Virus record (IMG/VR): IMGVR_UViG_3300032180_000023
Span: 1-37,348 of that record
Source: a virus
Reading direction: 5' to 3' (one strand)
DNA length: 37,348 nt
The position numbers were made by a program, and so were the translations under genes. Under the pieces are notes generated by a model. The model saw only the letters and a program-made list of their open reading frames with translations, did no database searches and was not told the DNA's origin. Positions 31,123 to 37,211 of this stretch are shown here, piece by piece. Position 1 is the stretch's first letter. Each line of letters starts with the position of its first letter.

Positions 31123-31442
31123 TCTTTCTTTACCACGACTGAGTTGGGAATCTCCAACACATCCTTTCTCACTTTGTGTAAAAGCTTTTTGCATTCGTAT
31201 ATCTCCTTAATCGCGCTCAGGTCGTCTTGTACTCTATGTTCTACTCGTTCCAAAATAGCTTCGATAGCATACATGTCTTGGGATATTTTCTTCAACTTGA
31301 GTTCGAACGCCTCATTGAGGTATTGAGTGGCCTCCTTCTTCATTTTCTTGAACTCGAGGAAGTCCTTATCGATTGCATCGTCGACACAACTCATAAAGGT
31401 CAAGGGAATAATAAGAGTCGCTAACGTAATGAAACCCTGCAT
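31119..31442 (-). CDS. Lipoprotein with coiled coil
   Basis: 107 residues from ATG 31442, which has AAAGGAGT about 7 nt upstream. MQGFITLATLIIPLTFMSC carries a lipobox-like FMSC with Cys 19. The mature part is a charged helix (LEFKKMKKEATQYLNEAFEL and on to DLSAIKEIYECKKLLHKVRK), so an envelope-anchored coiled coil. o-spanins look somewhat like this, but they are Pro-rich and late-expressed. Here the context is early, so exclusion or envelope remodelling is as likely. A longer reading from 31478 lacks support. Confidence 0.78.
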   Translation of the reverse strand: MQGFITLATLIIPLTFMSCVDDAIDKDFLEFKKMKKEATQYLNEAFELKLKKISQDMYAIEAILERVEHRVQDDLSAIKEIYECKKLLHKVRKDVLEIPNSVVVKKE

Positions 31443-31514
31443 TGACTTACTCCTTTTTGCATGACATTTCGCCATCAATGGTATGAGGCCTCGAAATTTA
31501 AGGAAAGAGAAATC

Positions 31515-32582
31515 TCACATCTGTTCGAATATATCCTCTTTCCAACGATCAAGCGTGTGGTTAAAGTCTATTTTTGACATATTGTAACTTAGGGGGTTGA
31601 TTCCAAATGCATATTTTAGCTCTACCAATTTATCTCTTGGAACGATTGCTTTCCCGAGCTTTTTATTTTCCGCCACTTCTTTTGCCCTACGTTTGTTCGA
31701 TTCGAAGTCTCTGTGTATGGGTACTGCTTCGTTGTTTTTAAACGATTGTGGGGCATTTGAACCGCCTTTATTACGATTCCTCTGGTCATATAGTCTTTTT
31801 GCAATCTTTGTTAGATAGCTTAGGATGTTACCGACATCAGGTGAGGTCTTATGGAACTCAGCGATTGTTTTCTCTATTATGGCATTCGGATAGTCACACA
31901 GTGTTTTTCTTACTTGGCTCATACCAATTTCCCTCTGCTTCCCAGTCATAACATCCGTATACGCAAGATAACCAGCAGGGTCTGGAGCGTGCTTGCGTTC
32001 TTCAACTGCTTGCATTGTTTTTTCCTTTCCCTTCTTTAAAAAACCACCACCACCATTCTTTGCCTGGTTTGGGGATTTTTTTGAAGGAGGAGGTAAGGTG
32101 GTGGTAATAGTATCTTTTTCTAGGTTATTATCTATGGGGGAACTTTTGTTCCTACCCCCTGGGAACTTTTGTTCCTGGGGGGTAAATCTTTGATTTAACT
32201 CCTCAAGATGCTGAGTTTTCCCTCTAATTGCATACCATTCTGGTAACCAAATTTTTCTACGATAGTGATCTTCGATTTCGATCACTACAAGACCATTGTC
32301 ATCTAATATTGAAAGGAGTTTTTTTACATATCTATCGCTGCATCTTAAAGATTCTGCCAAAAATTCATTTGTCGCCCAACAATAACCCCTTTGATTGGCA
32401 AGGGCAGAAATTTTTCCATAAAGTAACATCGCGGCAAATGGAATATCTAGTTGGCATATGTATTCTGGAATTGAACGGTATCGATACCCATCGGATAGTT
32501 GGTAATTGACAACTTTTTCTTTTTTTATTTTTTCGGAAAATTGATCTTGTGCTAAATCTGAACTTGTGACATTCTTTGTCAT
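31515..32582 (-). CDS. Winged-helix replication initiator (putative)
   Basis: 355 residues. Residues about 42-110 (IPFAAMLLYGKISALANQRG, CWATNEFLAESLRCSDRYVK) form a winged helix of the HTH_36 / phage replication O type, followed by a wing (NGLVVIEIEDHYRRKIW). A low-complexity linker with PPPSKKSP and GGGG runs near 165-190. The C-terminal part (YLAYTDVMTGKQREIGMSQV and the end) may bind the helicase loader. Like lambda O it carries repeats inside its own coding sequence (32138-32182). Translation may be controlled by the inverted repeat at 32583-32602. Confidence 0.8.
   Translation of the reverse strand: MTKNVTSSDLAQDQFSEKIKKEKVVNYQLSDGYRYRSIPEYICQLDIPFAAMLLYGKISALANQRGYCWATNEFLAESLRCSDRYVKKLLSILDDNGLVVIEIEDHYRRKIWLPEWYAIRGKTQHLEELNQRFTPQEQKFPGGRNKSSPIDNNLEKDTITTTLPPPSKKSPNQAKNGGGGFLKKGKEKTMQAVEERKHAPDPAGYLAYTDVMTGKQREIGMSQVRKTLCDYPNAIIEKTIAEFHKTSPDVGNILSYLTKIAKRLYDQRNRNKGGSNAPQSFKNNEAVPIHRDFESNKRRAKEVAENKKLGKAIVPRDKLVELKYAFGINPLSYNMSKIDFNHTLDRWKEDIFEQM
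32136..32182. repeat. Two palindromic iterons inside the initiator gene: candidate replication origin
   Basis: GGGAACTTTTGTTCCT occurs at 32138-32153 and 32161-32176, 23 bp apart centre to centre. Each copy is itself palindromic (GGAAC-TTTT-GTTCC) and the pair is set in G5/C5 tracts (32136-32140, 32155-32159, 32177-32182). An AT-rich stretch lies next to it (32104-32134). Lambda and P22 hold their origin iterons inside the initiator gene in the same way, so this is a likely origin. Only two copies are seen, fewer than in lambda. Confidence 0.6.
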
Positions 32583-32602
32583 GTTACAAACTCCTTTGTA
32601 AC
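32583..32602 (-). promoter_or_regulatory. Perfect inverted repeat carrying the initiator's ribosome binding site
   Basis: On the minus strand GTTACAAA-GGAG-TTTGTAAC: 8-bp perfect arms with the four-base loop GGAG. AGGAG lies 8 nt before ATG 32582, so the Shine-Dalgarno is the loop and part of the stem. In RNA it could form a hairpin that ribosomes must open; in DNA it could be an operator. Either would control initiator synthesis. Confidence 0.7.
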
Positions 32603-32615
32603 GGGTTAAACAGTG

Positions 32616-32651
32616 ATCCTCTAGGGACCGATTCCCTAGAGGATTTTTTTT
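32616..32651 (+). terminator. Strong plus-strand terminator upstream of the initiator gene
   Basis: A 12-bp perfect stem ATCCTCTAGGGA (32616-32627) with TCCCTAGAGGAT (32633-32644), 5-nt loop, followed by eight T (32644-32651). It faces right, while every gene around it reads left. So it would stop antisense transcription, or read from the other strand act as a leader hairpin. Confidence 0.75.
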
Positions 32652-32786
32652 GTAATCGTCACGCTATATCAAGCATGAAATTTTAGGCCAGAGAAAAATT
32701 TTCCTCTCTGTGATCTTGCGTTAAATGTCCTAAATGGAATATATTCTTTGACCTAGACCTCCTTAATCGTTCTTCAGAGTGTGTGT

Positions 32787-32819
32787 GAAGGCTGGGCGCA
32801 TTAATATCAACTCCCAGCC
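32787..32819 (-). other. Intergenic region downstream of the exonuclease, with stem-loop
   Basis: The 223 bp between 32603 and 32825 hold no gene. GGCTGGG and CCCAGCC (about 32790-32819) form a 7-bp stem with a 16-nt loop just after the exonuclease stop, with no T run on either strand. A second smaller inverted repeat, CAGAGA/TCTCTG, lies near 32692-32713. I see no convincing promoter for the initiator gene. Confidence 0.4.
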
Positions 32820-32825
32820 TGTCTT

Positions 32826-33707
32826 TCACTCAAGTCTCAACTTCCAAAACGTGATAGTCTTCTTTCGGTACTTCTCGAGATCGACTCCTCTTAGCTCCGG
32901 GATCGATTCGTAATCGATAGTACCTCGACGCTCTTGTTTGAGCAAAGTTACACCTGCTCCGGAGGCGCTTTGGTTGCCAGAAAGTTCCACTAGAGTACTT
33001 TTGAAGGCTTTCTCTTGTTCTTCGATAGAACTCAGCTCGTGGAGCAACTCCTCCTTTCGTTTCATGATTGGTATGACTACGTTCTTGCAGTTCTGTTCCC
33101 ATGCCTCAGATTCCATTTGCAAAAGCCTTTTCTCAAGTACTTCTGGACCCTTTCTGAATGTCATGCATTCATAGAATTCCAGCTCTCTTTCGATCAGCTT
33201 TTTGATGTATTCGTCGTTCCTTTGCACACGCAAAGTCACGTCAGACGTAGGTGTGTAGCAGAAATAGTCTATAAAATCAAGCCCACAACATGCCATTTGG
33301 TGCTGTAGCTGTGCCATATAGTTCTGTGGCACTATCCCAGCCAATGCCTTCTCAAAGCTTCCTGGACTTGGGCATTTGATCTCCACGCCATGCTTAAAAT
33401 CCTCTGTGATTCCATCGAGCGATGCGATCATCCAAGGATATTCCTTGCTTTTAATCACGACGGGCTTTACCTTGTATCCCGTCTTACGTACATAGACATC
33501 TCTAGCTGGTTCTTCGAGCTGTTTTCCTCTCAACATATGAGGGTTTGAGGGAACAGTTCGAAGAGACAGTTTTTCTTCCAAAAGAGCCTGTGGTCCTTTC
33601 CAAGGGTCAATTCCAAGAACAGCAGCAGCATCTGATGCCCCAATATGTTCTCGTCGAAAAGCAAGCCACTCTTCGGTCCCTTGTTCAAGATTTATGATTT
33701 CGTACAC
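32826..33707 (-). CDS. YqaJ/lambda-type exonuclease
   Basis: About 293 residues. Motifs of the lambda-exonuclease (YqaJ) family: QGTEEWLAFRREHIGASDAA near the N-terminus, LRGKQLEEPARDVY (E), IASLDG (D), VEIKCP (E-x-K) and YMAQLQHQMA. It digests one strand of duplex ends and hands the product to the annealase two genes upstream. GTG 33707 is preferred because AGGAG lies 7 nt upstream; ATG 33722 is the alternative. The C-terminus (after EEWEQN-like helix) adds a coiled-coil segment (MKRKEELLHELSSIEEQEKA). Confidence 0.93.
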   Translation of the reverse strand: MYEIINLEQGTEEWLAFRREHIGASDAAAVLGIDPWKGPQALLEEKLSLRTVPSNPHMLRGKQLEEPARDVYVRKTGYKVKPVVIKSKEYPWMIASLDGITEDFKHGVEIKCPSPGSFEKALAGIVPQNYMAQLQHQMACCGLDFIDYFCYTPTSDVTLRVQRNDEYIKKLIERELEFYECMTFRKGPEVLEKRLLQMESEAWEQNCKNVVIPIMKRKEELLHELSSIEEQEKAFKSTLVELSGNQSASGAGVTLLKQERRGTIDYESIPELRGVDLEKYRKKTITFWKLRLE

Positions 33708-33867
33708 GAAATTTCTCCTCATATTTAATGTGCCTCGTGAGTTCCTCCACAGACATTTTGGCCATCTGTAGAAGTGTTTGCTCCCGTTCTATAAACGGGA
33801 GCATTTCGATATGCTCTTTGAATTTTTCTTCTATAAGGCATTTGAACTCGTGATATGATATGGTCAT
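33685..33867 (-). CDS. Small hypothetical protein between annealase and exonuclease
   Basis: 60 residues, helical (MTISYHEFKCLIEEKFKEHI, then ERECTLL-like charged helix). It overlaps the annealase stop (ATGA) and the exonuclease start region, so all three are probably made together. Could be an accessory of the recombination pair; no family recognised. Confidence 0.75.
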   Translation of the reverse strand: MTISYHEFKCLIEEKFKEHIEMLPFIEREQTLLQMAKMSVEELTRHIKYEEKFRVRNHKS

Positions 33868-34664
33868 TGGTCCCTCACTATTTTTTCCTCCTCTATTGCG
33901 ACTGCCCTCCTTTGGGCCTCATCGCAGAGGATTTTCATCCAGGAAGCTGGGACATGATCCATGGAATTTCCTGCTTTTGACAAGCTTTTTTCAACTCGTT
34001 CTCTAAGATCAGGATGTTGGGCAAAGATGCCTTCTACAATTGCCATTTGTGATGGACCAAGAAAAACACCCTCTATTTTTGCTGGCTCTGGTTTTGCGAC
34101 CATTTCAGTTGTTTTTTCTTTTTCAATTACTATGGTCTTCAATTCCTCTTCTTCGTAATCCATCTCATCTTTCGTCATAAGACCGCTTGTTTCCTCGCTA
34201 AAGCCTCTACGAATTGCATTCGCTTCGGCTCTAATTGATAACATTACATGAGGCCTATCCTTCCAGTTTTGATTTGGTTTAACGAATTCTTTAAGTAGGG
34301 CTGTATACCCAAATTCTACATAGTCACCCATTTGAGGACTATATCTCTTGACATATGCAGTAGCGCTAAAGAGATTGCCATCTTTGTCGTATGCAAATGT
34401 GGTTTCCTTTCCAGGCATATATTGCCCAGATCGATTAGCAATTGCCCTATAACCTTCTATGGAGACCATTGTGGTGATTTTCTTATTGCTCACCATGCCG
34501 TAGACCTGCTTTTTGAGAGGATTTAGGTTCCTTTCCTGGCACATCGCGATATACACTTTGTATTCATCATCACTTGCTCCTGGGCACAAGCTGTTCTTAA
34601 TGATCTTGACCTGTTCCTCAGTGAATCTGAGCTCTTTTTCCTCGTATTTTACTAATGCTGTCAT
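33864..34664 (-). CDS. bet: RecT/Redbeta-type single-strand annealing protein
   Basis: 266 residues from ATG 34664, with AGGAG 6 nt upstream (an ATG six bases earlier sits too close to it). The family core is clear: IAMCQERNLNPLKKQVYGMV, TTMVSIEGYRAIANRSGQYM, and AEANAIRRGFSEE. This is the Bet (lambda Redbeta) group, which coats single-stranded DNA and anneals complementary strands. It works with the exonuclease at 32826. The C-terminus (SMDHVPASWMKILCDEAQRR) is the likely partner-contact domain. Confidence 0.94.
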   Translation of the reverse strand: MTALVKYEEKELRFTEEQVKIIKNSLCPGASDDEYKVYIAMCQERNLNPLKKQVYGMVSNKKITTMVSIEGYRAIANRSGQYMPGKETTFAYDKDGNLFSATAYVKRYSPQMGDYVEFGYTALLKEFVKPNQNWKDRPHVMLSIRAEANAIRRGFSEETSGLMTKDEMDYEEEELKTIVIEKEKTTEMVAKPEPAKIEGVFLGPSQMAIVEGIFAQHPDLRERVEKSLSKAGNSMDHVPASWMKILCDEAQRRAVAIEEEKIVRDQ

Positions 34665-34673
34665 AACCATCTC

Positions 34674-34985
34674 CTATAAAATTGGTTTGATTCTCATTCT
34701 TTCTGAATAACTTTCTAGATCCAAACCAAAGACACCACATAGCTTGTCTAAGGAAAATTCAAATTTTATTGGATCGTAATCCCTTTTGCCGTATATCATG
34801 TCCATGAGTACTTTGAGACGTTTTTTTCCGTCTTCTCTCTCATCGTTCATCATTTCACATGAATAGCAGTCAGGATGACCTGAATAAGGCTTAGCTGGAA
34901 AATCCCAGCTCATTGTCTCGTAATTGAAAGACGCTTGTTCGAGGATAGAACCGTCCTCATCACTGGCATAATCCCAGTTGCTCAT
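34674..34985 (-). CDS. Hypothetical protein, 103 aa
   Basis: 103 residues from ATG 34985 (AAGG 5 nt upstream): MSNWDYASDEDGSILEQASF, then YSGHPDCYSCEMMNDEREDG with a C-x-x-C pair, and a helical end. Position in front of the annealase suggests a recombination or ssDNA-related accessory, but no known SSB or Gam pattern is visible. The longer reading from 35048 is rejected for lack of a ribosome binding site. Confidence 0.75.
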   Translation of the reverse strand: MSNWDYASDEDGSILEQASFNYETMSWDFPAKPYSGHPDCYSCEMMNDEREDGKKRLKVLMDMIYGKRDYDPIKFEFSLDKLCGVFGLDLESYSERMRIKPIL

Positions 34986-35008
34986 ATTTACCTTCCCTTT
35001 GGTTTTAA

Positions 35009-35077
35009 ATTTCGCTTGTGCGAAATCTTCAGTTTTGTTTAGTCTCACGGCCCCTACTGTTCATCTAACCTGTAGGG
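35009..35077 (-). other. Leader hairpins before the recombination genes
   Basis: On the minus strand, two hairpins lie between 35108 and the 34985 start: CCCTAC/GTAGGG (35052-35057 with 35072-35077, 14-nt loop) and ATTTCGC-ACAA-GCGAAAT (35009-35026), the second a tight 7-bp hairpin followed by TTTAAAA. The second resembles a weak terminator or attenuator. It may adjust read-through from the RHH regulators into the recombination genes. Confidence 0.4.
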
Positions 35078-35108
35078 TCCCTCCCTTTTTCCTACCTTCC
35101 CGGGGGTT

Positions 35109-35357
35109 TTAGGGAGGGGTTTTTTCCTCCATTTCCTTATCCATTCTCACGTCTTGTTTAAAATGTTCCAGAAGAGATCCAAAGTTAATGAGGGTTCCTC
35201 TTAATTCTGAAATATCTCTTTTCCTCCGAACTTCTAAATCTTTCGGATATTCAAAACGATTCAATTCTTCTGTCCAGATGATGATTTTTTCGAGATACTT
35301 TTGTATTCCTCTTATACATTCCATCTTTTTAAGTTTTTTTGCGTCGCCTGGCGTCAC
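35109..35357 (-). CDS. Hypothetical protein, 82 aa
   Basis: 82 residues from GTG 35357, with GGAGG 5 nt upstream (an in-frame ATG at codon 12 has none). Helical: IRGIQKYLEKIIIWTEELNR and FEYPKDLEVRRKRDISEL. No family recognised. Overlaps the previous gene by 29 bases. Last gene before the leader hairpins at 35009-35077. Confidence 0.7.
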   Translation of the reverse strand: MTPGDAKKLKKMECIRGIQKYLEKIIIWTEELNRFEYPKDLEVRRKRDISELRGTLINFGSLLEHFKQDVRMDKEMEEKTPP

Positions 35358-35538
35358 TTTTACCTCCGTTTATTCTGTTAACTTTGTCAACCATGTTTTC
35401 GAAAGTTAATGAAAACTGTGCTAAGTCATCCATTAACATCTTAAATAAGAGATCATCTTCTTCAAGCTGCAGACCGTTTAATTGTAGTCCCAAATCTAAG
35501 AGGAGTTGTTTACATTTGTAGAGGATTTCTTTGTTCAT
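35329..35538 (-). CDS. Small helical hypothetical protein, 69 aa
   Basis: 69 residues: MNKEILYKCKQLLLDLGLQL then an acidic helix and a basic tail GGKSDARRRKKT. Its ATG overlaps the previous stop (ATGA). Similar size and helical design to its neighbours at 35109 and 35535, possibly related, but no family named. Confidence 0.72.
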   Translation of the reverse strand: MNKEILYKCKQLLLDLGLQLNGLQLEEDDLLFKMLMDDLAQFSLTFENMVDKVNRINGGKSDARRRKKT

Positions 35539-35789
35539 TTCATTCTCTGGAAAAAAAGTTCAGTCTCTTCTGGAAATAATTGTCTTAAGCTCATTAAAAA
35601 TGCGTGTAAAGCTATGAAGAATAGTTTGTTTTTTTCCTCACTGTTTTTGAGATATTCCTTCAAAGTGCCCAAAAAAAGAATATTCGAACAAATCACACCT
35701 TCTTCCATTTTACCCTCATATCGCTTCATAAACTCTTCCACAACTTCTGTCATTTCAAATACGTCATCTGGTGATCCAATAAAATTCAC
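35535..35789 (-). CDS. Hypothetical protein, 84 aa
   Basis: 84 residues from GTG 35789, which overlaps the stop of the second RHH gene (GTGA) with GGAGG 5 nt upstream. Helical with acidic start (DDVFEMTEVVEEFMKRYEGK) and basic end. The coupling to the RHH gene suggests a toxin-antitoxin-like or regulator-cofactor pair, but the protein shows no toxin motif. Confidence 0.7.
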   Translation of the reverse strand: MNFIGSPDDVFEMTEVVEEFMKRYEGKMEEGVICSNILFLGTLKEYLKNSEEKNKLFFIALHAFLMSLRQLFPEETELFFQRMK

Positions 35790-35977
35790 TTTACCTCCAA
35801 CAACTTAACGTCGTTCTTTTTCGACCCTGTCTTTTCGATTGCTTCGATAAGCATCTCTGATGCCTTCTTTACGAACTCCCCAACGCTGATATTCATCATC
35901 ACTGCGTACACTTTCATTGTTTGAATGAAGCTTTGCTCCAGCCTCAGGCTCAGTCTTAGTTTTTTTCGGCTCATCAT
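35786..35977 (-). CDS. Ribbon-helix-helix regulator, second
   Basis: 63 residues: KKLRLSLRLEQSFIQTMKVY (beta strand and first helix) and MNISVGEFVKKASEMLIEAI (second helix), the Arc/MetJ-type fold that binds DNA as dimers through a paired beta ribbon. It lies almost wholly inside the 3' half of the first RHH gene in another frame (173 bases of overlap). AAAGGA lies before the double ATG 35977, and its stop overlaps the next start. Likely an early regulator. Confidence 0.7.
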   Translation of the reverse strand: MMSRKKLRLSLRLEQSFIQTMKVYAVMMNISVGEFVKKASEMLIEAIEKTGSKKNDVKLLEVK

Positions 35978-36125
35978 CTTGTCCTTTAATTTTGATTTCT
36001 TGTTCCATAAACTTGTCTACGATATCCCCGTATCCTAAGTTGTAAGTCCGTGAATACCTCACGAGCTTTGCTATCGATTCCGATCTTAGATACACCATGA
36101 TCGGAACCTTTTCGTTGACTCCCAT
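35805..36125 (-). CDS. Ribbon-helix-helix regulator, first
   Basis: 106 residues. RHH-like domain in residues 5-45 (KVPIMVYLRSESIAKLVRYS, then NLGYGDIVDKFMEQEI), followed by a charged tail (DDEPKKTKTEPEAGAKLHSN and WGVRKEGIRDAYRSNRKDRV). AAGGAAAAA precedes ATG 36125. First gene of the minus-strand early operon, divergent from TerS, so a repressor of its own promoter is likely. Its 3' half overlaps the second RHH gene. Confidence 0.7.
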   Translation of the reverse strand: MGVNEKVPIMVYLRSESIAKLVRYSRTYNLGYGDIVDKFMEQEIKIKGQDDEPKKTKTEPEAGAKLHSNNESVRSDDEYQRWGVRKEGIRDAYRSNRKDRVEKERR

Positions 36126-36199
36126 TTTTTCCTTCCCTTTTTGTTTTGGCGCCCCACCTCCTTGAGGGACTTGTACACATAGTACGCCAAGGCCCCGAA

Positions 36200-36228
36200 T
36201 TTACACAAGAGAAAAAATGCAGTATTTG
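36200..36228 (+). promoter_or_regulatory. Candidate promoter for TerS and the tRNA-like genes
   Basis: TTTACA (36200-36205) and TATTTG (36223-36228) with a 17-bp spacer, 53 bp before ATG 36281 in the region between the divergent RHH and TerS genes. The -10 is a weak match. Confidence 0.35.
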
Positions 36229-36280
36229 CAGAAAAAGAATTCCTTGTCATATGGTGAAGAAAAAAAGAGGACTCAAACTC

Positions 36281-36733
36281 ATGCCAAAGGGCAAATTGAC
36301 ACGCAATGAAAAGATTGCAAAAACAATGATAGGCAATCAGAATGCAAGAAAGCTCCACGATCCTGGCGTCAAGCAAGAAGCCTTCGAAAAATATCTAGCT
36401 CATCTACGTTCCGGTATGCCTAAAGACGCCTTTGCTTATGAAACAGAAGATGCATGTGTTAATCACCAAATGATAGATAAAATGATGGCCGATAACCCGT
36501 CTGAATTTCCACCACATAAGAGAGCCGCCGCTGAAAACGAACGCTACAACAACTGGCTAAATCGTGGCCTAAACATGATGGATGGCAAGGTTCCGCATTG
36601 CGAACCAGCCATCTACCAAATGATGATGCGTAACATGTTCAAGTGGGATCGAAAAGAAGAAGAAGCGCCCTCAAACCACTTTGTGGATGCACAGCGCATT
36701 TTTGTTGAGGCAGAAAAAAAGGGAAAAGCGTAG
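36281..36733 (+). CDS. Terminase small subunit-like protein
   Basis: 150 residues from ATG 36281, with AAGAGGA about 9 nt upstream; a longer reading from 36146 lacks a site. Basic N-terminus (MPKGKLTRNEKIAKTMIGNQ), a helical middle suited to helix-turn-helix and oligomerisation (AFEKYLAHLRSGMPKDAFAY), and a C-terminal PHCEPAIYQMMMRNMFKWDR that resembles the NMKNRFGW-type end of phage TerS. TerS recognises the packaging site and activates TerL. Assignment is by pattern; the distance and opposite strand relative to TerL are unusual. Confidence 0.7.
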   Translation: MPKGKLTRNEKIAKTMIGNQNARKLHDPGVKQEAFEKYLAHLRSGMPKDAFAYETEDACVNHQMIDKMMADNPSEFPPHKRAAAENERYNNWLNRGLNMMDGKVPHCEPAIYQMMMRNMFKWDRKEEEAPSNHFVDAQRIFVEAEKKGKA

Positions 36734-36741
36734 AATAATTG

Positions 36742-36834
36742 TCGCGGTCTAAGCTCAAGTAGTAGGAGCACACGCTTGAAAATTCACACAAGTACCTGCG
36801 TGAGGTTATTGGCGCAACTCCAATAGACCGCGAA
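36742..36834 (+). tRNA. tRNA-like RNA with long variable arm, non-canonical
   Basis: Cloverleaf by eye: 9-bp acceptor TCGCGGTCT (36742-36750) with AGACCGCGA (36825-36833); D stem GCTC/GAGC (36753-36756, 36766-36769); anticodon stem GCTTG/CAAGT (36774-36778, 36789-36793) around a 10-nt loop AAAATTCACA; variable arm ACCT-GCGTG-AGGT (36794-36806); T stem ATTGG/CCAAT (36808-36812, 36820-36824) with loop CGCAACT. Acceptor is two pairs longer, and the anticodon loop three bases longer, than standard, so no amino acid is assigned. 3' CCA is not encoded. Confidence 0.55.
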
Positions 36835-36838
36835 TGTT

Positions 36839-36915
36839 GAGTAACCTTAGTTCAGTAAGTAGAGCCTTGGCCTTTATTATCCAAGAGACATAGGTGCAAT
36901 TCCTATAGGTTACTC
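36839..36915 (+). tRNA. tRNA-like RNA, short variable loop, non-canonical
   Basis: Five bases after the first tRNA-like RNA. 9-bp acceptor GAGTAACCT (36839-36847) with AGGTTACTC (36907-36915); canonical D arm GTTC-AGTAAGTA-GAGC (36850-36865); anticodon stem CTTGG/CCAAG (36866-36870, 36881-36885) around the 10-nt loop CCTTTATTAT; T stem ATAGG/CCTAT (36890-36894, 36902-36906) with loop TGCAATT. Conserved G19 and C56 equivalents are kept; the G18 and T55 positions are changed. The loop contains TTT and TTA, but the anticodon cannot be fixed with 10 loop bases. Confidence 0.6.
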
Positions 36916-36932
36916 TTTTTATGGAGAACTCA

Positions 36933-37211
36933 ATGACATACCCCTCAGACGATCAAAAGCCTCTTAACATGCTTCTGAAGGGACATCAAGCTTTGTCTGA
37001 CATAAATCATTATGTTGAATTCCTAAACGAAAGCTCAGATATCGTCACCTATTACGATGAAAGAAGATATGCACCAAATAAGGTCTTCAAGGATATTGTA
37101 TTAAGTGATGGGAAGATTATACAAGCCCCTGTCTACAAGAAGAGAGCTGTATACTATATCGACCTCAAATATGCTTTGCCTCCTACGATGAAATGTGATG
37201 ATAAAAAATGA
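36933..37211 (+). CDS. Hypothetical protein, 92 aa
   Basis: 92 residues from ATG 36933 (GGAG 7 nt upstream, itself inside an earlier in-frame ATG at 36921): MTYPSDDQKPLNMLLKGHQA, YVEFLNESSDIVTYYDERRY, KRAVYYIDLKYALPPTM. Mixed alpha-beta, no family recognised. Last gene before the terminator and the circular junction; its final 7 bases are within the terminal repeat. Confidence 0.75.
   Translation: MTYPSDDQKPLNMLLKGHQALSDINHYVEFLNESSDIVTYYDERRYAPNKVFKDIVLSDGKIIQAPVYKKRAVYYIDLKYALPPTMKCDDKK

Noticed and set aside
36086-36376. A 96-codon minus-strand ORF with hydrophobic stretches, between the divergent RHH and TerS genes
   Set aside because: It overlaps TerS and the first RHH gene, and has no start with a good ribosome site that gives a sensible protein.
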